Assembly (NCBI GenBank): GCA_022565595.1
Contig: JAIUML010000007.1
Location: forward strand, 1-64,000
Length of the DNA: 64,000 nt
Direction: 5' to 3'
From: Saccharospirillum sp.
GTDB taxonomy: Bacteria > Pseudomonadota > Gammaproteobacteria > Pseudomonadales > Natronospirillaceae
Under the pieces are notes generated by a model, which was not told where the DNA came from, did not search any database, and saw only the letters and a list, made by a program, of their open reading frames with translations. Of this stretch, positions 51,524-60,614 are shown piece after piece. Numbering within the stretch: position 1 is the first letter of the stretch; each line of letters begins with the position of its first letter. The position numbers were made by a program, and so were the translations under genes.

Positions 51524-52870
51524 TCAATAGTGCGAACCGGCAGCTTTTTGAGAGCCACCGTTCACTGCGAAGCGGCGATCTCCAGCCACCCAGGTGGCTT
51601 CTATACACCGCTCGTCACCAAGTATTAACATGGCAAACAACTGTTCTTCAATCGTCTCGGCACAATCGAAACGATGCAGCAGCAAGGGCTTCGCAGCGGG
51701 CGAGTATATCACCAGATCGGCCATTTTCCCGACCTCCAGGGTGCCAATTTCGGCCTCAAGCGACAAGGCTCTAGCGTTACCCTGCGTAATGCCATAGGCC
51801 AACTGATTGGCGGTCAGTCGATGGCCACCGAGTTGCGCCACTTTATAGGCCTCAGCTGCAGTCACCAGCATCGAGAGCGATGTACCGCCGCCAACATCAC
51901 TGGCATAAGCCAGGCTTACGCCTGTGGTGGCAGCTGTCTGAAAATCAAAGAGCCCACTGCCGAGAAAGGTATTGGATGTCGGACAAACTGCCAGCCGTGC
52001 CTGCTGACTTGCGAGCCGTTGCCATTCGGCTGGCTGCAGGTGAATGCCATGGGCCAGGATCGAACGCTCGTGCAAGAGACCATAGCGATGATACACATCG
52101 GCGTAGTCTTTCGCCCAGGGAAACAATGCCTTGACCCAGGCGATCTCATCCGGATTTTCAGCGATATGGGTCTGAACATAGAGCCCTTTTGCACGGCTCA
52201 TCAGGGCACTGGCCTGCTCCAGTTGCGCTTCGCTGGAGGTTGGTGCGAAACGGGGTGTCACGGCGTATTGCAAGCGAGAACGCCCATGCCACTGATCAAT
52301 CAAGCGGGCGCTGGCATCGTAGCCACTCTGGGCTGTATCCTGAAGGTATTCCGGGCAATGCCGGTCCATCAATACCTTGCCCGCCACTACCGCCATATTG
52401 CGTTGTTCGGCAGCGGCGAAGAGCGAATGCGTTGCCTGCTCATGCACGGTGCTGAAGACCATGGCTGTGGTTGTGCCGTGGGCCAGCAACTGGTCCAGGA
52501 ATCGAGCGTTCTCCTGATCGGCCATGCTCTCCTGTTCAAACCGGCGTTCCGCTGGGAAGGTGTATTGGTTGAGCCAATCCAGCAACTGCGTGCCCCAACT
52601 GGCCATCACGGGCAACTGAGCCGCATGCACATGGCAATCAATAAAGCCTGGCAGCAGCCAGGCGTCGCCGTAGTCATGACACTCAGCAAAGGCGTCTTTC
52701 GACCAGGCCAGGTCGGAACGGTCTCCGTGCCAGACTATCCGGCCCTGACTAATGATCAATGCAGCGCGAGGGCGATGCCTTATGGTATCCGGTTCCGGGA
52801 AATCGAGTGTCTGCGCCAGGATCAAGGTCGAGTGTTTCGGTTGAATCTCGGTTTTTTTTGGATGGTTCAT
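51524..52870 (-). CDS. guaD: Guanine deaminase
   Basis: Amidohydrolase of 448 residues that turns guanine into xanthine. Zinc ligands are visible: HVH in PGFIDCHVHAAQ, the His in VQTHIAENPDE, the His in LAHGIHL and the Asp in LAYASDVGGGTS. ERRFEQESMADQENARFLDQLLAHGTTTAMVF is the guanine deaminase-type region that contains substrate contacts. The ATG lies 42 bases after a RutR-type palindrome and the RutR-like gene follows. No xanthine dehydrogenase is in the window. Confidence 0.94.
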   Translation of the reverse strand: MNHPKKTEIQPKHSTLILAQTLDFPEPDTIRHRPRAALIISQGRIVWHGDRSDLAWSKDAFAECHDYGDAWLLPGFIDCHVHAAQLPVMASWGTQLLDWLNQYTFPAERRFEQESMADQENARFLDQLLAHGTTTAMVFSTVHEQATHSLFAAAEQRNMAVVAGKVLMDRHCPEYLQDTAQSGYDASARLIDQWHGRSRLQYAVTPRFAPTSSEAQLEQASALMSRAKGLYVQTHIAENPDEIAWVKALFPWAKDYADVYHRYGLLHERSILAHGIHLQPAEWQRLASQQARLAVCPTSNTFLGSGLFDFQTAATTGVSLAYASDVGGGTSLSMLVTAAEAYKVAQLGGHRLTANQLAYGITQGNARALSLEAEIGTLEVGKMADLVIYSPAAKPLLLHRFDCAETIEEQLFAMLILGDERCIEATWVAGDRRFAVNGGSQKAAGSHY

Positions 52871-52911
52871 GATGGGGTCTTTAAAGCTTTAACGCTCAGA
52901 CGATATCAAAT

Positions 52912-52927
52912 TTGACCTAAAGGTCAA
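52912..52927. promoter_or_regulatory. RutR-type operator upstream of guaD
   Basis: TTGACCTAAAGGTCAA: seven-base perfect arms around AA. E. coli RutR recognises TTGACCA-NN-TGGTCAA, so 14 of the arm bases match except the inner A/T pair, which is exchanged but still symmetrical. Position about 42-58 bases before the ATG suits repression of guaD by the neighbouring RutR-like protein. Confidence 0.8.
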
Positions 52928-52974
52928 CTTATTACTGCCGAGCAGAACTGCCCTTAAGAATCCAGTGCCCTGTA

Positions 52975-53667
52975 TCAGGGCAACCAGAGCTCAAAAACAG
53001 CCCCACCGGTTTCGGGATCGTTGGTCAATTGAATAAAGCCTTCGCGATCCCCGTTCTTGTGCAGTCGAGCGGTCTGGTAACAAAAAAACAACCCCAGGCC
53101 AGTACTGCCATTCTGGAAATTGATATCGCCTTGATCACCACCCTCCCCCATGAAGTTCATCATTTTCTCGGGATAGCCCGCGCCGTTATCGGTTATTCGG
53201 ATGGAAAGCCCGCCATCGCGTTCCTCTACCCTGAAAATCAGGTGGTCGGTGGTATAACGAATGCTATTGGTCAGCACATTGGCCAGAATGCCTTCGACCA
53301 GAACCGGGTCCATAAACCAGATCAGGTCCGGATCCTCCTGCTCCATGCTGAGTTTTACGCCCAGAGCTGAGAGGGTGTCGGTATAGCGCGAAGTAGCATC
53401 CCGAATGACATCTTCAACCAACACCTCTTCAAAGTTGGGCATGAAGGTTTCGCTATTAAGCCGGTAGAGACCAAGCATGTGTACCAGGCCATTATTGATG
53501 CGCCCTGCTTCGAGGCGAATTCTGCTCAGTTTCTGAGCAGCTTCGGGTGAGTCCACAGCTATTTCATCGATAACACCCTGTATTTGATCGTCTATTACGC
53601 TCAAGGAATTTTTAACATCGTGGACGGTCGCCGCCATCAAGGTGCTGATATCAAGACTGTTTTTCAT
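52975..53667 (-). CDS. Soluble sensor histidine kinase without a sensor domain
   Basis: Kinase of 230 residues. It begins with a short helical region bearing the phospho-acceptor box VHDVKNSLSVID, then the N box ILANVLTNSIRYT, G1 DNGAGYP, and a G2-type STGLGLFFCYQTARLHKNG lid-region motif. No transmembrane or input domain is present; the reading frame further upstream is noncoding sequence inside its partner gene, overlapping by 17 bases. It should phosphorylate the receiver-TPR protein encoded just before it. With no sensor of its own it may take its signal from that partner or another protein. Confidence 0.87.
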   Translation of the reverse strand: MKNSLDISTLMAATVHDVKNSLSVIDDQIQGVIDEIAVDSPEAAQKLSRIRLEAGRINNGLVHMLGLYRLNSETFMPNFEEVLVEDVIRDATSRYTDTLSALGVKLSMEQEDPDLIWFMDPVLVEGILANVLTNSIRYTTDHLIFRVEERDGGLSIRITDNGAGYPEKMMNFMGEGGDQGDINFQNGSTGLGLFFCYQTARLHKNGDREGFIQLTNDPETGGAVFELWLP

Positions 53668-55303
53668 GAGACATCCTGGTGTGTAGATCGACGATTTTCT
53701 TGCGCAGTGTCTGGTAACGCTCGTACTGATAATGATCTTCAGGAAGGTAGGCGAGTCGATTAACCATATCCAGACAGAAGTCGAGCCGCTCGAGGGTATG
53801 ATCTCCTGAACCCGCCAGCAATAGCGTTGACTGAACCAGATTAAGGACAATCCCGGGGTGCCTGGGAGAGAAACGCTGCGCCTCCTTGAACAGTTCACTG
53901 GCTTGCTTGAATTGCTTTTCCTTGTAACACGCGATGCCCTGGGTATTCAGTTCGTGCGCTTGACGACGAGCCTCGAAAGACACCGGTTCCATTTGCAAGT
54001 TGTTCAAGCGTTCGGTTAGAGCCGGGTTATCCTTATGATGCAACTTGAGTTGATCGACAAATTCGTCCGCAACGGCACTCAGTTTCTTTTCGTAAAGAAT
54101 TTCTGCTATTTCTGTGGCACTTTCTGGCGACAGTTCTTCCAGTTTACCTGCGGCTTCCTCAGCCAGTTTTTTCAGTGCCTTCTGAGCACGGCCAGTGGTG
54201 TCTCTAGGGTCTTCCAGATAGGCCTGATAAGCCTGAGCAAAAAGGTCGGCATCAATGTCTCCGGAGAACGCCTGCTGCAGACGTTTTAAATAGGACTGAG
54301 CATCGCGGTGCAATCGCCTGGCAAGTGCCTCGTCGTCCAATGAAGCCAAATGGTGCCGAGTGGTTCTTAGGACGTTCTTGTAGGCATCCGGCGATTCGTG
54401 CATGGTCCCTTCAGACAGATTGACAATTTCCTTGTAGGCCCTGGTGGCGGCGTAGTAGTCGCCGTTATCCATCGCCAATTCAGCAAAGGCCCGTTGTCTG
54501 GGAATATGACGCGGCGATCGAGCCAACGCCTGAGCCAGGGTATCCTGAGCCTGCTTCGGCTGCTTCAACTGGCGCTGTGCCTGCGCCAGTAAATCATAGG
54601 CATCCAGCAGGTTGGGCTGAGTCAGGACCAGTGTCTTCAATGCACGCTCTGCGGTCTTGTAATCGCCTCGCTGAATCTGAATGCGGCACAGCTCCATCTG
54701 TGCCCAGGGTTGTTCTCGCTTTTCAAGCAGCCCTTGCAGAAAATGCTCAGCCTCGGTTAACTGACCCTGCTGTATCATGGCGGAGACGAACTTGCGCTGC
54801 GCCCAGGCTCTGTATCGCGGTTTTTCCTCCATGACTCGACGTGCTGCCTTGGCTACCTCGGCCCAGTTGTCCTTGTCCAGCGCCTCGTTTATTTCGAACA
54901 GCGACGTCTGGCGGTCAAGCCAGCGGTCCAGGCGTTGTTTCAGGGTATCCATGGCAAAGGGTTTGGCCAGGTAGTCATCGGGCTGGAACTCAATGGCGCC
55001 CATCACCAGATCTCGCGAGGTTTCAGCGGTGATCATCACAAAGATGGTTTCATGAGACAACCAGCCTCTGACGCGCCATTCCTCCAATAGCTGCGAGCCA
55101 TCCTTGCCTTTGCCCAGATTGTAGTCGCACAGCACTACATCAAAGCGCCCGCCTCTGACCTGACGAGTAGCCTCGACACCGTTTGCCGCCTCGGCAACAT
55201 GAGCGACGCCCAGAGAGGTGAGCATACTGCGAATGGATTTGCGTACGTTGGCGAAGTCGTCAACGACCAGAAACCGTTTGTTCAATGAAGCGTTCAGATC
55301 CAC
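53651..55303 (-). CDS. Response regulator with C-terminal TPR repeats
   Basis: Protein of about 550 residues. I take the GTG at 55303 (GGGA upstream) as start; a TTG at 55327 would add eight residues. The receiver domain (about 8-125) has FLVVDDFANVRKSIRSML, phospho-acceptor Asp in VVLCDYNLG, Thr in MITAE and Lys in YLAKPF. The remaining 400 residues are tetratricopeptide-like helix pairs, such as AERALKTLVLTQPNLLDAYDLLAQAQRQLKQPKQAQDTLAQALARSPRH. There is no DNA-binding or enzymatic output, so it should act by protein contacts that change with phosphorylation. It is coupled to the kinase gene downstream. Confidence 0.9.
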   Translation of the reverse strand: MDLNASLNKRFLVVDDFANVRKSIRSMLTSLGVAHVAEAANGVEATRQVRGGRFDVVLCDYNLGKGKDGSQLLEEWRVRGWLSHETIFVMITAETSRDLVMGAIEFQPDDYLAKPFAMDTLKQRLDRWLDRQTSLFEINEALDKDNWAEVAKAARRVMEEKPRYRAWAQRKFVSAMIQQGQLTEAEHFLQGLLEKREQPWAQMELCRIQIQRGDYKTAERALKTLVLTQPNLLDAYDLLAQAQRQLKQPKQAQDTLAQALARSPRHIPRQRAFAELAMDNGDYYAATRAYKEIVNLSEGTMHESPDAYKNVLRTTRHHLASLDDEALARRLHRDAQSYLKRLQQAFSGDIDADLFAQAYQAYLEDPRDTTGRAQKALKKLAEEAAGKLEELSPESATEIAEILYEKKLSAVADEFVDQLKLHHKDNPALTERLNNLQMEPVSFEARRQAHELNTQGIACYKEKQFKQASELFKEAQRFSPRHPGIVLNLVQSTLLLAGSGDHTLERLDFCLDMVNRLAYLPEDHYQYERYQTLRKKIVDLHTRMSHEKQS

Positions 55304-55484
55304 ACTTCCCGTCCCGACCAGTTGCAACAGCTGTAACCATAGCGCTTTAGGGCAAGGCTGTCACACTGAAAACACCGTTTTACCATTGCCCCACTAGCAG
55401 GCACTGACTCTGCTACGGACAACGCCAAACATTCGGACTACAATAAAGGATTAACGCCCTGATCTGAGCGCAGGACACTCCTTG

Positions 55485-56864
55485 ATGATTTTACCTTTTA
55501 GCGAGCCATGTCAGTGGTGGGTACGGAAAGGTGTCCTGCTTCCCGCACTTCTGTGCCTCCTGTTAGCCTCTCCACTTCGTCAAGTCCTGGCTCAGGCCCC
55601 GGACACTCTCAATACCTTTGTTCAAGCCGTGCAATCGCAGAACTGGACAGAAGCCGGGACTCTGGCGGAACCCTTGTTGGATGAATTCGAAGGAACTCCC
55701 AGGTTCGACTACTACTATGCCTTGTTATTGATCGAAACAGGCCGGACTCAGGAGGCCATCTTTACGCTTGAACGGGTTCTTGCCTTTTACCCTCAGCAAC
55801 AACGCGCTCGCCTGGAACTGGCGCGTGCCTATTTTATCAACAACAACCTCCACCGCAGTCGTGTCGAGTTTGATCGGGTACTGTCTGAGGACCCACCGCA
55901 GAACGTGCGCGCCAATATAGAGCAGTTCCTGGCGCGCATTGACGCAGCCGAACACTCGACCCGCACCCAATTCCAGCTCTATGCAGGCCTGGACTTTGGC
56001 TGGAACACCAACATCAATAATGGGTCTACATTGAGTGGGGAACTGGCGCCCAACCTGCTTGGGCTGAACCGCATCAGTGATGCCTCCAGAGCCCAGGAGA
56101 GCTACTTTGGTCGTGTTCGGCTGGGCGGGCAATGGGTACAACCCACCAGCCTGACCAATGCCTGGGTATACAGCCTTCAGGCACAAAGCCTGATATACCC
56201 GGAAGCCGATGACTTCAATCAGAACGATCTTGCCGCCAGGGTCCAGCACCTGCACCGCAGTGATAGAACACGTTATCAGGCCGCACTGAACAGCAGTTAT
56301 AGCTGGATCGATGGGGATCCATGGCAGCTGTCACTGGGGCTCAATGGGCAATGGCAAGCCTCTGTCTGGCAGCGCCTGTGGGCAGGCCCGGCTGCTCAAG
56401 CTCAATGGGGTTGGGCTCAGGGCGGCAACCGCTCTGACACCTTCGGCACGCGCCTGGGCACTGTGCTGACGCTGGAAGAAAACAGCCGTCAACATGAAGG
56501 CCGTCTGGTTTACGCTCAGCAGAGCATTGAGGGCAACGACAACGGCCATCTGGAGTGGGATGGCGTTGGCACACAATACCAATTAGCCTGGCAATGGCCC
56601 AACCGGATCAATACCACCTTCCGCTTTCAGTATGACTGGCGCACCTATAGAGGCGACGACCTCTTGTTTGTGGTCAGCGAAGGCTCACAAGAGCGTAAAC
56701 GCCGTGAAGATCAGTTTCTCAGTGCCGAAACCGCCATCAATTGGCCAGTTCAGCGCTGGCTATCAAGCCGAACCAGCCTAAAATACGAATGGCTCAACAG
56801 TAACATTAACGCCTACAGCCGTGAGCAGTGGGTGTTCAGCCAGTCACTGACGGTGCTATTTTAG
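55485..56864 (+). CDS. SLAM-like TPR plus outer-membrane barrel protein
   Basis: Exported protein of 459 residues from the ATG at 55485. A signal peptide (VLLPALLCLLLASPLRQVLAQA) is followed by TPR-like helices (about 40-155: YYALLLIETGRTQEAIFTLERVLAFYPQQQRARLELARAYFINNNLHRSRVEFDRVL) and a C-terminal barrel of about 300 residues. The first strand, LYAGLDFGWNTNINNGS, and the aromatic end SQSLTVLF are typical. TPR plus a DUF560-type barrel is the layout of surface lipoprotein assembly modulators (SLAM), the type XI secretion translocators. The FecR-domain protein gene follows after 13 bases and is the natural candidate cargo. Assignment to SLAM rests on architecture, not on a search. Confidence 0.72.
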   Translation: MILPFSEPCQWWVRKGVLLPALLCLLLASPLRQVLAQAPDTLNTFVQAVQSQNWTEAGTLAEPLLDEFEGTPRFDYYYALLLIETGRTQEAIFTLERVLAFYPQQQRARLELARAYFINNNLHRSRVEFDRVLSEDPPQNVRANIEQFLARIDAAEHSTRTQFQLYAGLDFGWNTNINNGSTLSGELAPNLLGLNRISDASRAQESYFGRVRLGGQWVQPTSLTNAWVYSLQAQSLIYPEADDFNQNDLAARVQHLHRSDRTRYQAALNSSYSWIDGDPWQLSLGLNGQWQASVWQRLWAGPAAQAQWGWAQGGNRSDTFGTRLGTVLTLEENSRQHEGRLVYAQQSIEGNDNGHLEWDGVGTQYQLAWQWPNRINTTFRFQYDWRTYRGDDLLFVVSEGSQERKRREDQFLSAETAINWPVQRWLSSRTSLKYEWLNSNINAYSREQWVFSQSLTVLF

Positions 56865-56877
56865 GGAGAATCTCGTC

Positions 56878-58560
56878 ATGATACGTGTCTGTCTTTTCGC
56901 GATGAGCCTGATATTGATAAGCACCCAGGCACTATCATCTGTCGGCAAAATCATCATTGCCTCCGGTGACGTCTATGCGCTCGATGCCAACAACACGGCG
57001 CGTGAGTTGCGTCGTCGCTCCGATGTCTTCGAGGGAGACACCCTGGTCACCGGTACCGACGGCAGCCTGCAAATCCGTTTCAACGATAACGCCATTCTGG
57101 CACTTCAGGAAGACTCTCGGCTGGTCATCAGCGCCTATCAGTCTGCAGGCAGCGACCGTGAAGAAAGGGTGCTGATGGACTTGCTCGCTGGTGGCTTCCG
57201 CACCATCACCGGCAGTATCGGTCGCACCGACCGGGACACCTACCAGGTGCGCACCCCTAACGCCAGCATTGGTATTCGCGGTACTCATTTCGAATTGCTG
57301 CAAACCATCGATGCTCTGCTTATAGGCGTTTATGAAGGCAATATCAGAGTGAGCAATGCTTCTGGTCAATTGAATCTGGGCCAGCAGGAAGCCTATCTGT
57401 TCGCCCGTGTCATGCACCAGAGAAGGCCAGAGGGGTTGTTACAGCCACCGCCAGAACTGATGCGACCTCGCACCAGTCGGTTTGCACCACCCTCGGAAGA
57501 GGATGAAGAAGCGACGTGGCTCACCGACAGTGACGCTGACAGCCTGCCGCTGAACCGCTTATTCCAGGCAAGTGACCCCAACCTGCCGCCACAGCAGCCG
57601 CTCGGTGCCGAGCGTGATGAGGTGCCATCCTATTTGCTGGCACTGCTTGAGGAATCTCCCGAAACAGCATTGGTAATGGCCGAGCCCATAATCTCGGGGC
57701 CGGAAAGTGGTGACTATCGATTGAGCCAGGCGCAAGTCGACGAGTTCAGTGACACACCCAGAACCGGCTTTGTGGTGCTGACGGACGAAAACGGTAACCC
57801 CGTCCATTTTGTCTATCTGGCGTCGGGCGACAATGGCCCAGTGTTTGCCAATTTTGAAAGCGAACTGCTCACAGAACTGAACGACGGATACAAGGTGCCG
57901 GACTACGTCTTCAAGGGGCCGGAGTCTGTCTCTCCTGTCGAACTTGCTACCTTCAACCTTGGCGACGAAGTGATTTACTGGGGCCGCTGGGATGCCAGCC
58001 CGGAAGATCAGGCAAAACTGTACAGTGATCCAGACAGCACCGATGTCAGCCGTATGGTGGAATCCAGCTTCTTTTTTGTAGAGGCAACGCCTGCCAGTGA
58101 CCTGCCGCTGAGCGGCAGCCTCGATTTCTCTCTGAATTGCACCAATGATCCCTGTCTGGTGACCAGTCGACCTCTGTATGAAAGCGACGGTATTAATTTC
58201 ATCTATGGTGGGTTGAACATTGACCTGGATAGTGGCGATGGAAGCGGATATCTGGACATAACGACACAAAACCTCAGAGATGCTGCGGCCTCTGATAATT
58301 GGTACCTCTATTTTAGCGGCAGTCTGGTGGGTTCTCAGTTTTTCAGTCTGGTTGAAGGGGATGGTGAGAGCATGGTGTATATTGACGGTGCGGATGCCCA
58401 GTTCCTGTCCGGCAATGTCGATGGGCTGATCGTCCATGACGGCAGCCAGTTCCATGTTACCGGAGGCTTTGGCGTCAGCACGGACGACAACGCCCACAGC
58501 CTGAGCGGCATCTTCCTGATGGAGCAGTCAGGTTCTGATGGCAGCGTCACCGGGCAATAG
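56878..58560 (+). CDS. FecR-domain exported protein, candidate cargo of the SLAM-like translocator
   Basis: Protein of 560 residues with signal peptide AMSLILISTQALS and no lipobox. Residues about 25-175 form a FecR domain: VGKIIIASGDVYALDANNTARELRRRSDVFEGDTLVTGTDGSLQIRFNDNAILALQEDSRLVI and IGIRGTHFELL. A Pro- and acid-rich linker follows (about 175-270). The C-terminal 150 residues are beta-rich with a C421-x4-C426 pair and end VTGGFGVSTDDNAHSLSGIFLMEQ, similar in style to the transferrin-binding-protein-type barrel that SLAM systems recognise. FecR normally signals to a sigma factor, but there is no transmembrane helix or sigma gene here. Its role is likely at the cell surface or outside. 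Confidence 0.75.
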   Translation: MIRVCLFAMSLILISTQALSSVGKIIIASGDVYALDANNTARELRRRSDVFEGDTLVTGTDGSLQIRFNDNAILALQEDSRLVISAYQSAGSDREERVLMDLLAGGFRTITGSIGRTDRDTYQVRTPNASIGIRGTHFELLQTIDALLIGVYEGNIRVSNASGQLNLGQQEAYLFARVMHQRRPEGLLQPPPELMRPRTSRFAPPSEEDEEATWLTDSDADSLPLNRLFQASDPNLPPQQPLGAERDEVPSYLLALLEESPETALVMAEPIISGPESGDYRLSQAQVDEFSDTPRTGFVVLTDENGNPVHFVYLASGDNGPVFANFESELLTELNDGYKVPDYVFKGPESVSPVELATFNLGDEVIYWGRWDASPEDQAKLYSDPDSTDVSRMVESSFFFVEATPASDLPLSGSLDFSLNCTNDPCLVTSRPLYESDGINFIYGGLNIDLDSGDGSGYLDITTQNLRDAAASDNWYLYFSGSLVGSQFFSLVEGDGESMVYIDGADAQFLSGNVDGLIVHDGSQFHVTGGFGVSTDDNAHSLSGIFLMEQSGSDGSVTGQ

Positions 58561-58590
58561 CCATGTTGGTCGGGGTCGCCAGAATATCCG

Positions 58591-58606
58591 GAGAGTTGAG
58601 ACTCTC
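58591..58606. other. Small inverted repeat between the FecR-domain gene and fabA
   Basis: GAGAGT and ACTCTC around TGAG form a perfect six-base dyad, 30 bases after the FecR-domain stop and 100 bases before fabA. It could be a weak terminator or an operator of fabA. A TTGACG at 58616 may be a -35 element, but no good -10 is spaced from it. Confidence 0.3.
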
Positions 58607-58705
58607 ACCCCTGGCTTGACGCACTTTTTCCGCCAGAGCATGGAATAGGGCTCCGGTTTCCGCTATGGTTCGCCCATTAACAACGACTGATGGAACTAGA
58701 CCTTT

Positions 58706-59227
58706 ATGACAGACCGTCCTTCTTCTTTCGACAAAGCAGCTCTGATCGAGTGTGGCTATGGCCGGATGTTCGGCCCGGGCAACGCTCAGCTGCCAGTGGA
58801 CAATATGCTGATGATGGACCGCATTGAGTGGATCAGCAGCGAAGGTGGCGAGTATGGCAAGGGCGAAATCATTGCCGAGCTGGACATCAACCCGGACCTC
58901 TGGTTCTTTCAGTGCCATTTCCCGGGTGACCCGGTCATGCCTGGCTGCCTTGGCCTGGATGCCATGTGGCAACTGGTTGGCTTCTACCTTGGCTGGCGCG
59001 GCAACGCGGGCAAGGGTCGCGCTTTGGGCGTCGGCGAGCTGACCTTCAAGGGTCAAATCATGCCAGATGCCAAAAAAGTCACCTACCGTTTGAACATCAA
59101 AAGGGTGATGGAATCCAGACTGGTCATGGGCATTGCCGACGGTGTTGTCGAGCGCGATGGCCAGGCCATCTATTTCGCCAAAGACCTCAAGGTCGGCTTG
59201 TTCAAGCCGGAACAAATGGGAGGTTGA
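58706..59227 (+). CDS. fabA: 3-hydroxydecanoyl-ACP dehydratase/isomerase
   Basis: FabA dehydrates 3-hydroxyacyl-ACP and isomerises trans-2- to cis-3-decenoyl-ACP, the branch point to unsaturated fatty acids. The 173-residue protein has the hotdog active site: His in [24 protein letters not shown] with the Asp 14 residues later. [21 protein letters not shown] and [25 protein letters not shown] are the family pattern. fabB starts after one base, the usual anaerobic-type unsaturated fatty acid operon. Confidence 0.97.
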   Translation: MTDRPSSFDKAALIECGYGRMFGPGNAQLPVDNMLMMDRIEWISSEGGEYGKGEIIAELDINPDLWFFQCHFPGDPVMPGCLGLDAMWQLVGFYLGWRGNAGKGRALGVGELTFKGQIMPDAKKVTYRLNIKRVMESRLVMGIADGVVERDGQAIYFAKDLKVGLFKPEQMGG

Positions 59228-59228
59228 T

Positions 59229-60446
59229 ATGAAACGTGTCGTCGTAACAGGTTTGGGCATAGTGTCATGCCTGGGCAATGATGCCGAGGCCGTCACAGAA
59301 AGCCTCAAAGAAGGCCGCTCAGGCATCCGCTTTAACCAGATCTATGCCGATATCGGCATGCGCAGCCACGTCAGTGGGACGCCCGAAATCGATCTGGCGG
59401 ATTACATTGATCGCAAATCCATCCGTTTTATGGGTCATGCTGCCGGTTATGCTTATATTTCCATGGCGCAGGCCATCGCTGATGCGGGTTTGACAGAAGA
59501 CCAGGTGTCCAACGTCCGTACCGGACTGGTCGCCGGCTCTGGCGGCGCTGATTCCGGCAGCCAGACCGAAGCTGCCGATATCTTGCGTGAAAAAGGCCTG
59601 AAACGGGTTGGCCCCTATCGCGTTACCCAGACCATGGGCTCCACAGTCTCCGCCTGTCTGGCAACCCCCTTTCAGATCAAGGGGGTCAACTATTCCATCA
59701 CCTCCGCCTGTTCTACCAGCGCGCACTGCATTGGTAATGGTATGGAGCTGATTCAACTCGGCAAGCAGGATATTGTCTTCGCCGGTGGTGGCGAAGCCGA
59801 GCATTGGACCATGAGCTGCCTGTTCGATGCCATGGGTGCGCTCTCGACCAAATACAATGACGAACCCGAACGCGCCAGCCGCGCTTACGACGCTGATCGA
59901 GATGGCTTTGTTATCGCCGGTGGCGGCGGCATGCTGGTGCTGGAAGAACTCGAACACGCCAAGGCTAGAGGCGCCAGGATTTACGCCGAAGTCGTGGGTT
60001 ACGGTGCTACCAGCGACGGCTATAACATGGTCGCGCCCAGCGGAGAAGGCGCGGTGCGCTGCATGCAGCAGGCAATGGCGACGGTATCGGGTGGTATTGA
60101 TTACATTAACGCACACGGCACTTCAACGCCCGCTGGCGATGTCACCGAATTGCGTGCTGTGCGCGAAGTCTTTGGCGATGAGATGCCACCAGTGGCCTCC
60201 ACCAAGTCTCTTTCCGGTCACAGCCTGGGAGCGGCCGGTGTTCAGGAGGCTATTTACAGCCTGTTGATGATGCAGAACAACTTCATTGCCGCCAGCAAGA
60301 ATGTGGATACGCTCGACCCTGAAGCCGGTGATGCCAATGTCGTTACCGCACGTCAAGACAACGCCCAGTTGAATCGCGTCATGTCCAACAGCTTCGGCTT
60401 TGGTGGCACCAATGCCACCCTGGTGTTCCAGCGCTACGATGGCTGA
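59229..60446 (+). CDS. fabB: 3-oxoacyl-ACP synthase I
   Basis: FabB elongates cis-3-decenoyl-ACP and other acyl-ACPs with malonyl-ACP. The 405-residue protein starts at the ATG at 59229, one base after fabA, with GGAGG upstream. The Cys-His-His triad is visible: Cys in SACSTSAHC, His in [11 protein letters not shown] and His in [24 protein letters not shown] closes the protein. A 13-base stem follows the stop. Confidence 0.97.
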   Translation: MKRVVVTGLGIVSCLGNDAEAVTESLKEGRSGIRFNQIYADIGMRSHVSGTPEIDLADYIDRKSIRFMGHAAGYAYISMAQAIADAGLTEDQVSNVRTGLVAGSGGADSGSQTEAADILREKGLKRVGPYRVTQTMGSTVSACLATPFQIKGVNYSITSACSTSAHCIGNGMELIQLGKQDIVFAGGGEAEHWTMSCLFDAMGALSTKYNDEPERASRAYDADRDGFVIAGGGGMLVLEELEHAKARGARIYAEVVGYGATSDGYNMVAPSGEGAVRCMQQAMATVSGGIDYINAHGTSTPAGDVTELRAVREVFGDEMPPVASTKSLSGHSLGAAGVQEAIYSLLMMQNNFIAASKNVDTLDPEAGDANVVTARQDNAQLNRVMSNSFGFGGTNATLVFQRYDG

Positions 60447-60463
60447 GTGTTAAACAGCTGGCA

Positions 60464-60494
60464 GCCAGCAGTCGCTTTTTTAGCGACTGCTGGC
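60464..60494 (+). terminator. Hairpin behind fabB
   Basis: GCCAGCAGTCGCT (60464-60476), loop TTTTT, and AGCGACTGCTGGC (60482-60494): a perfect 13-base stem, 18 bases after the stop. AAAATCTTT follows instead of a clean T-run, so termination may be partial or the stem may stabilise the message. Confidence 0.7.
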
Positions 60495-60614
60495 AAAATC
60501 TTTACAAAAATTACCCAACTCGCTCCTTCTGTCTTTCGTACTCTTTTCTGTGTCCAATTTTTAATGGCATGGCTATCCATCACTTTATTTGAACCCGGAC
60601 TTCGGAGGGACAAG

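Noticed and set aside
51674-52915. Open frame of 413 codons on the plus strand
   Set aside because: Antisense to guaD, which is certain from its zinc-binding motifs; the frame is open only because of codon bias in guaD.
57559-58497. Open frame of 312 codons on the minus strand
   Set aside because: Antisense to the FecR-domain gene, has no ribosome site and no recognisable domain.
58616-58650. Sigma-70 promoter for fabA from TTGACG
   Set aside because: No convincing -10 hexamer at 16-18 bases; not listed as a separate feature.
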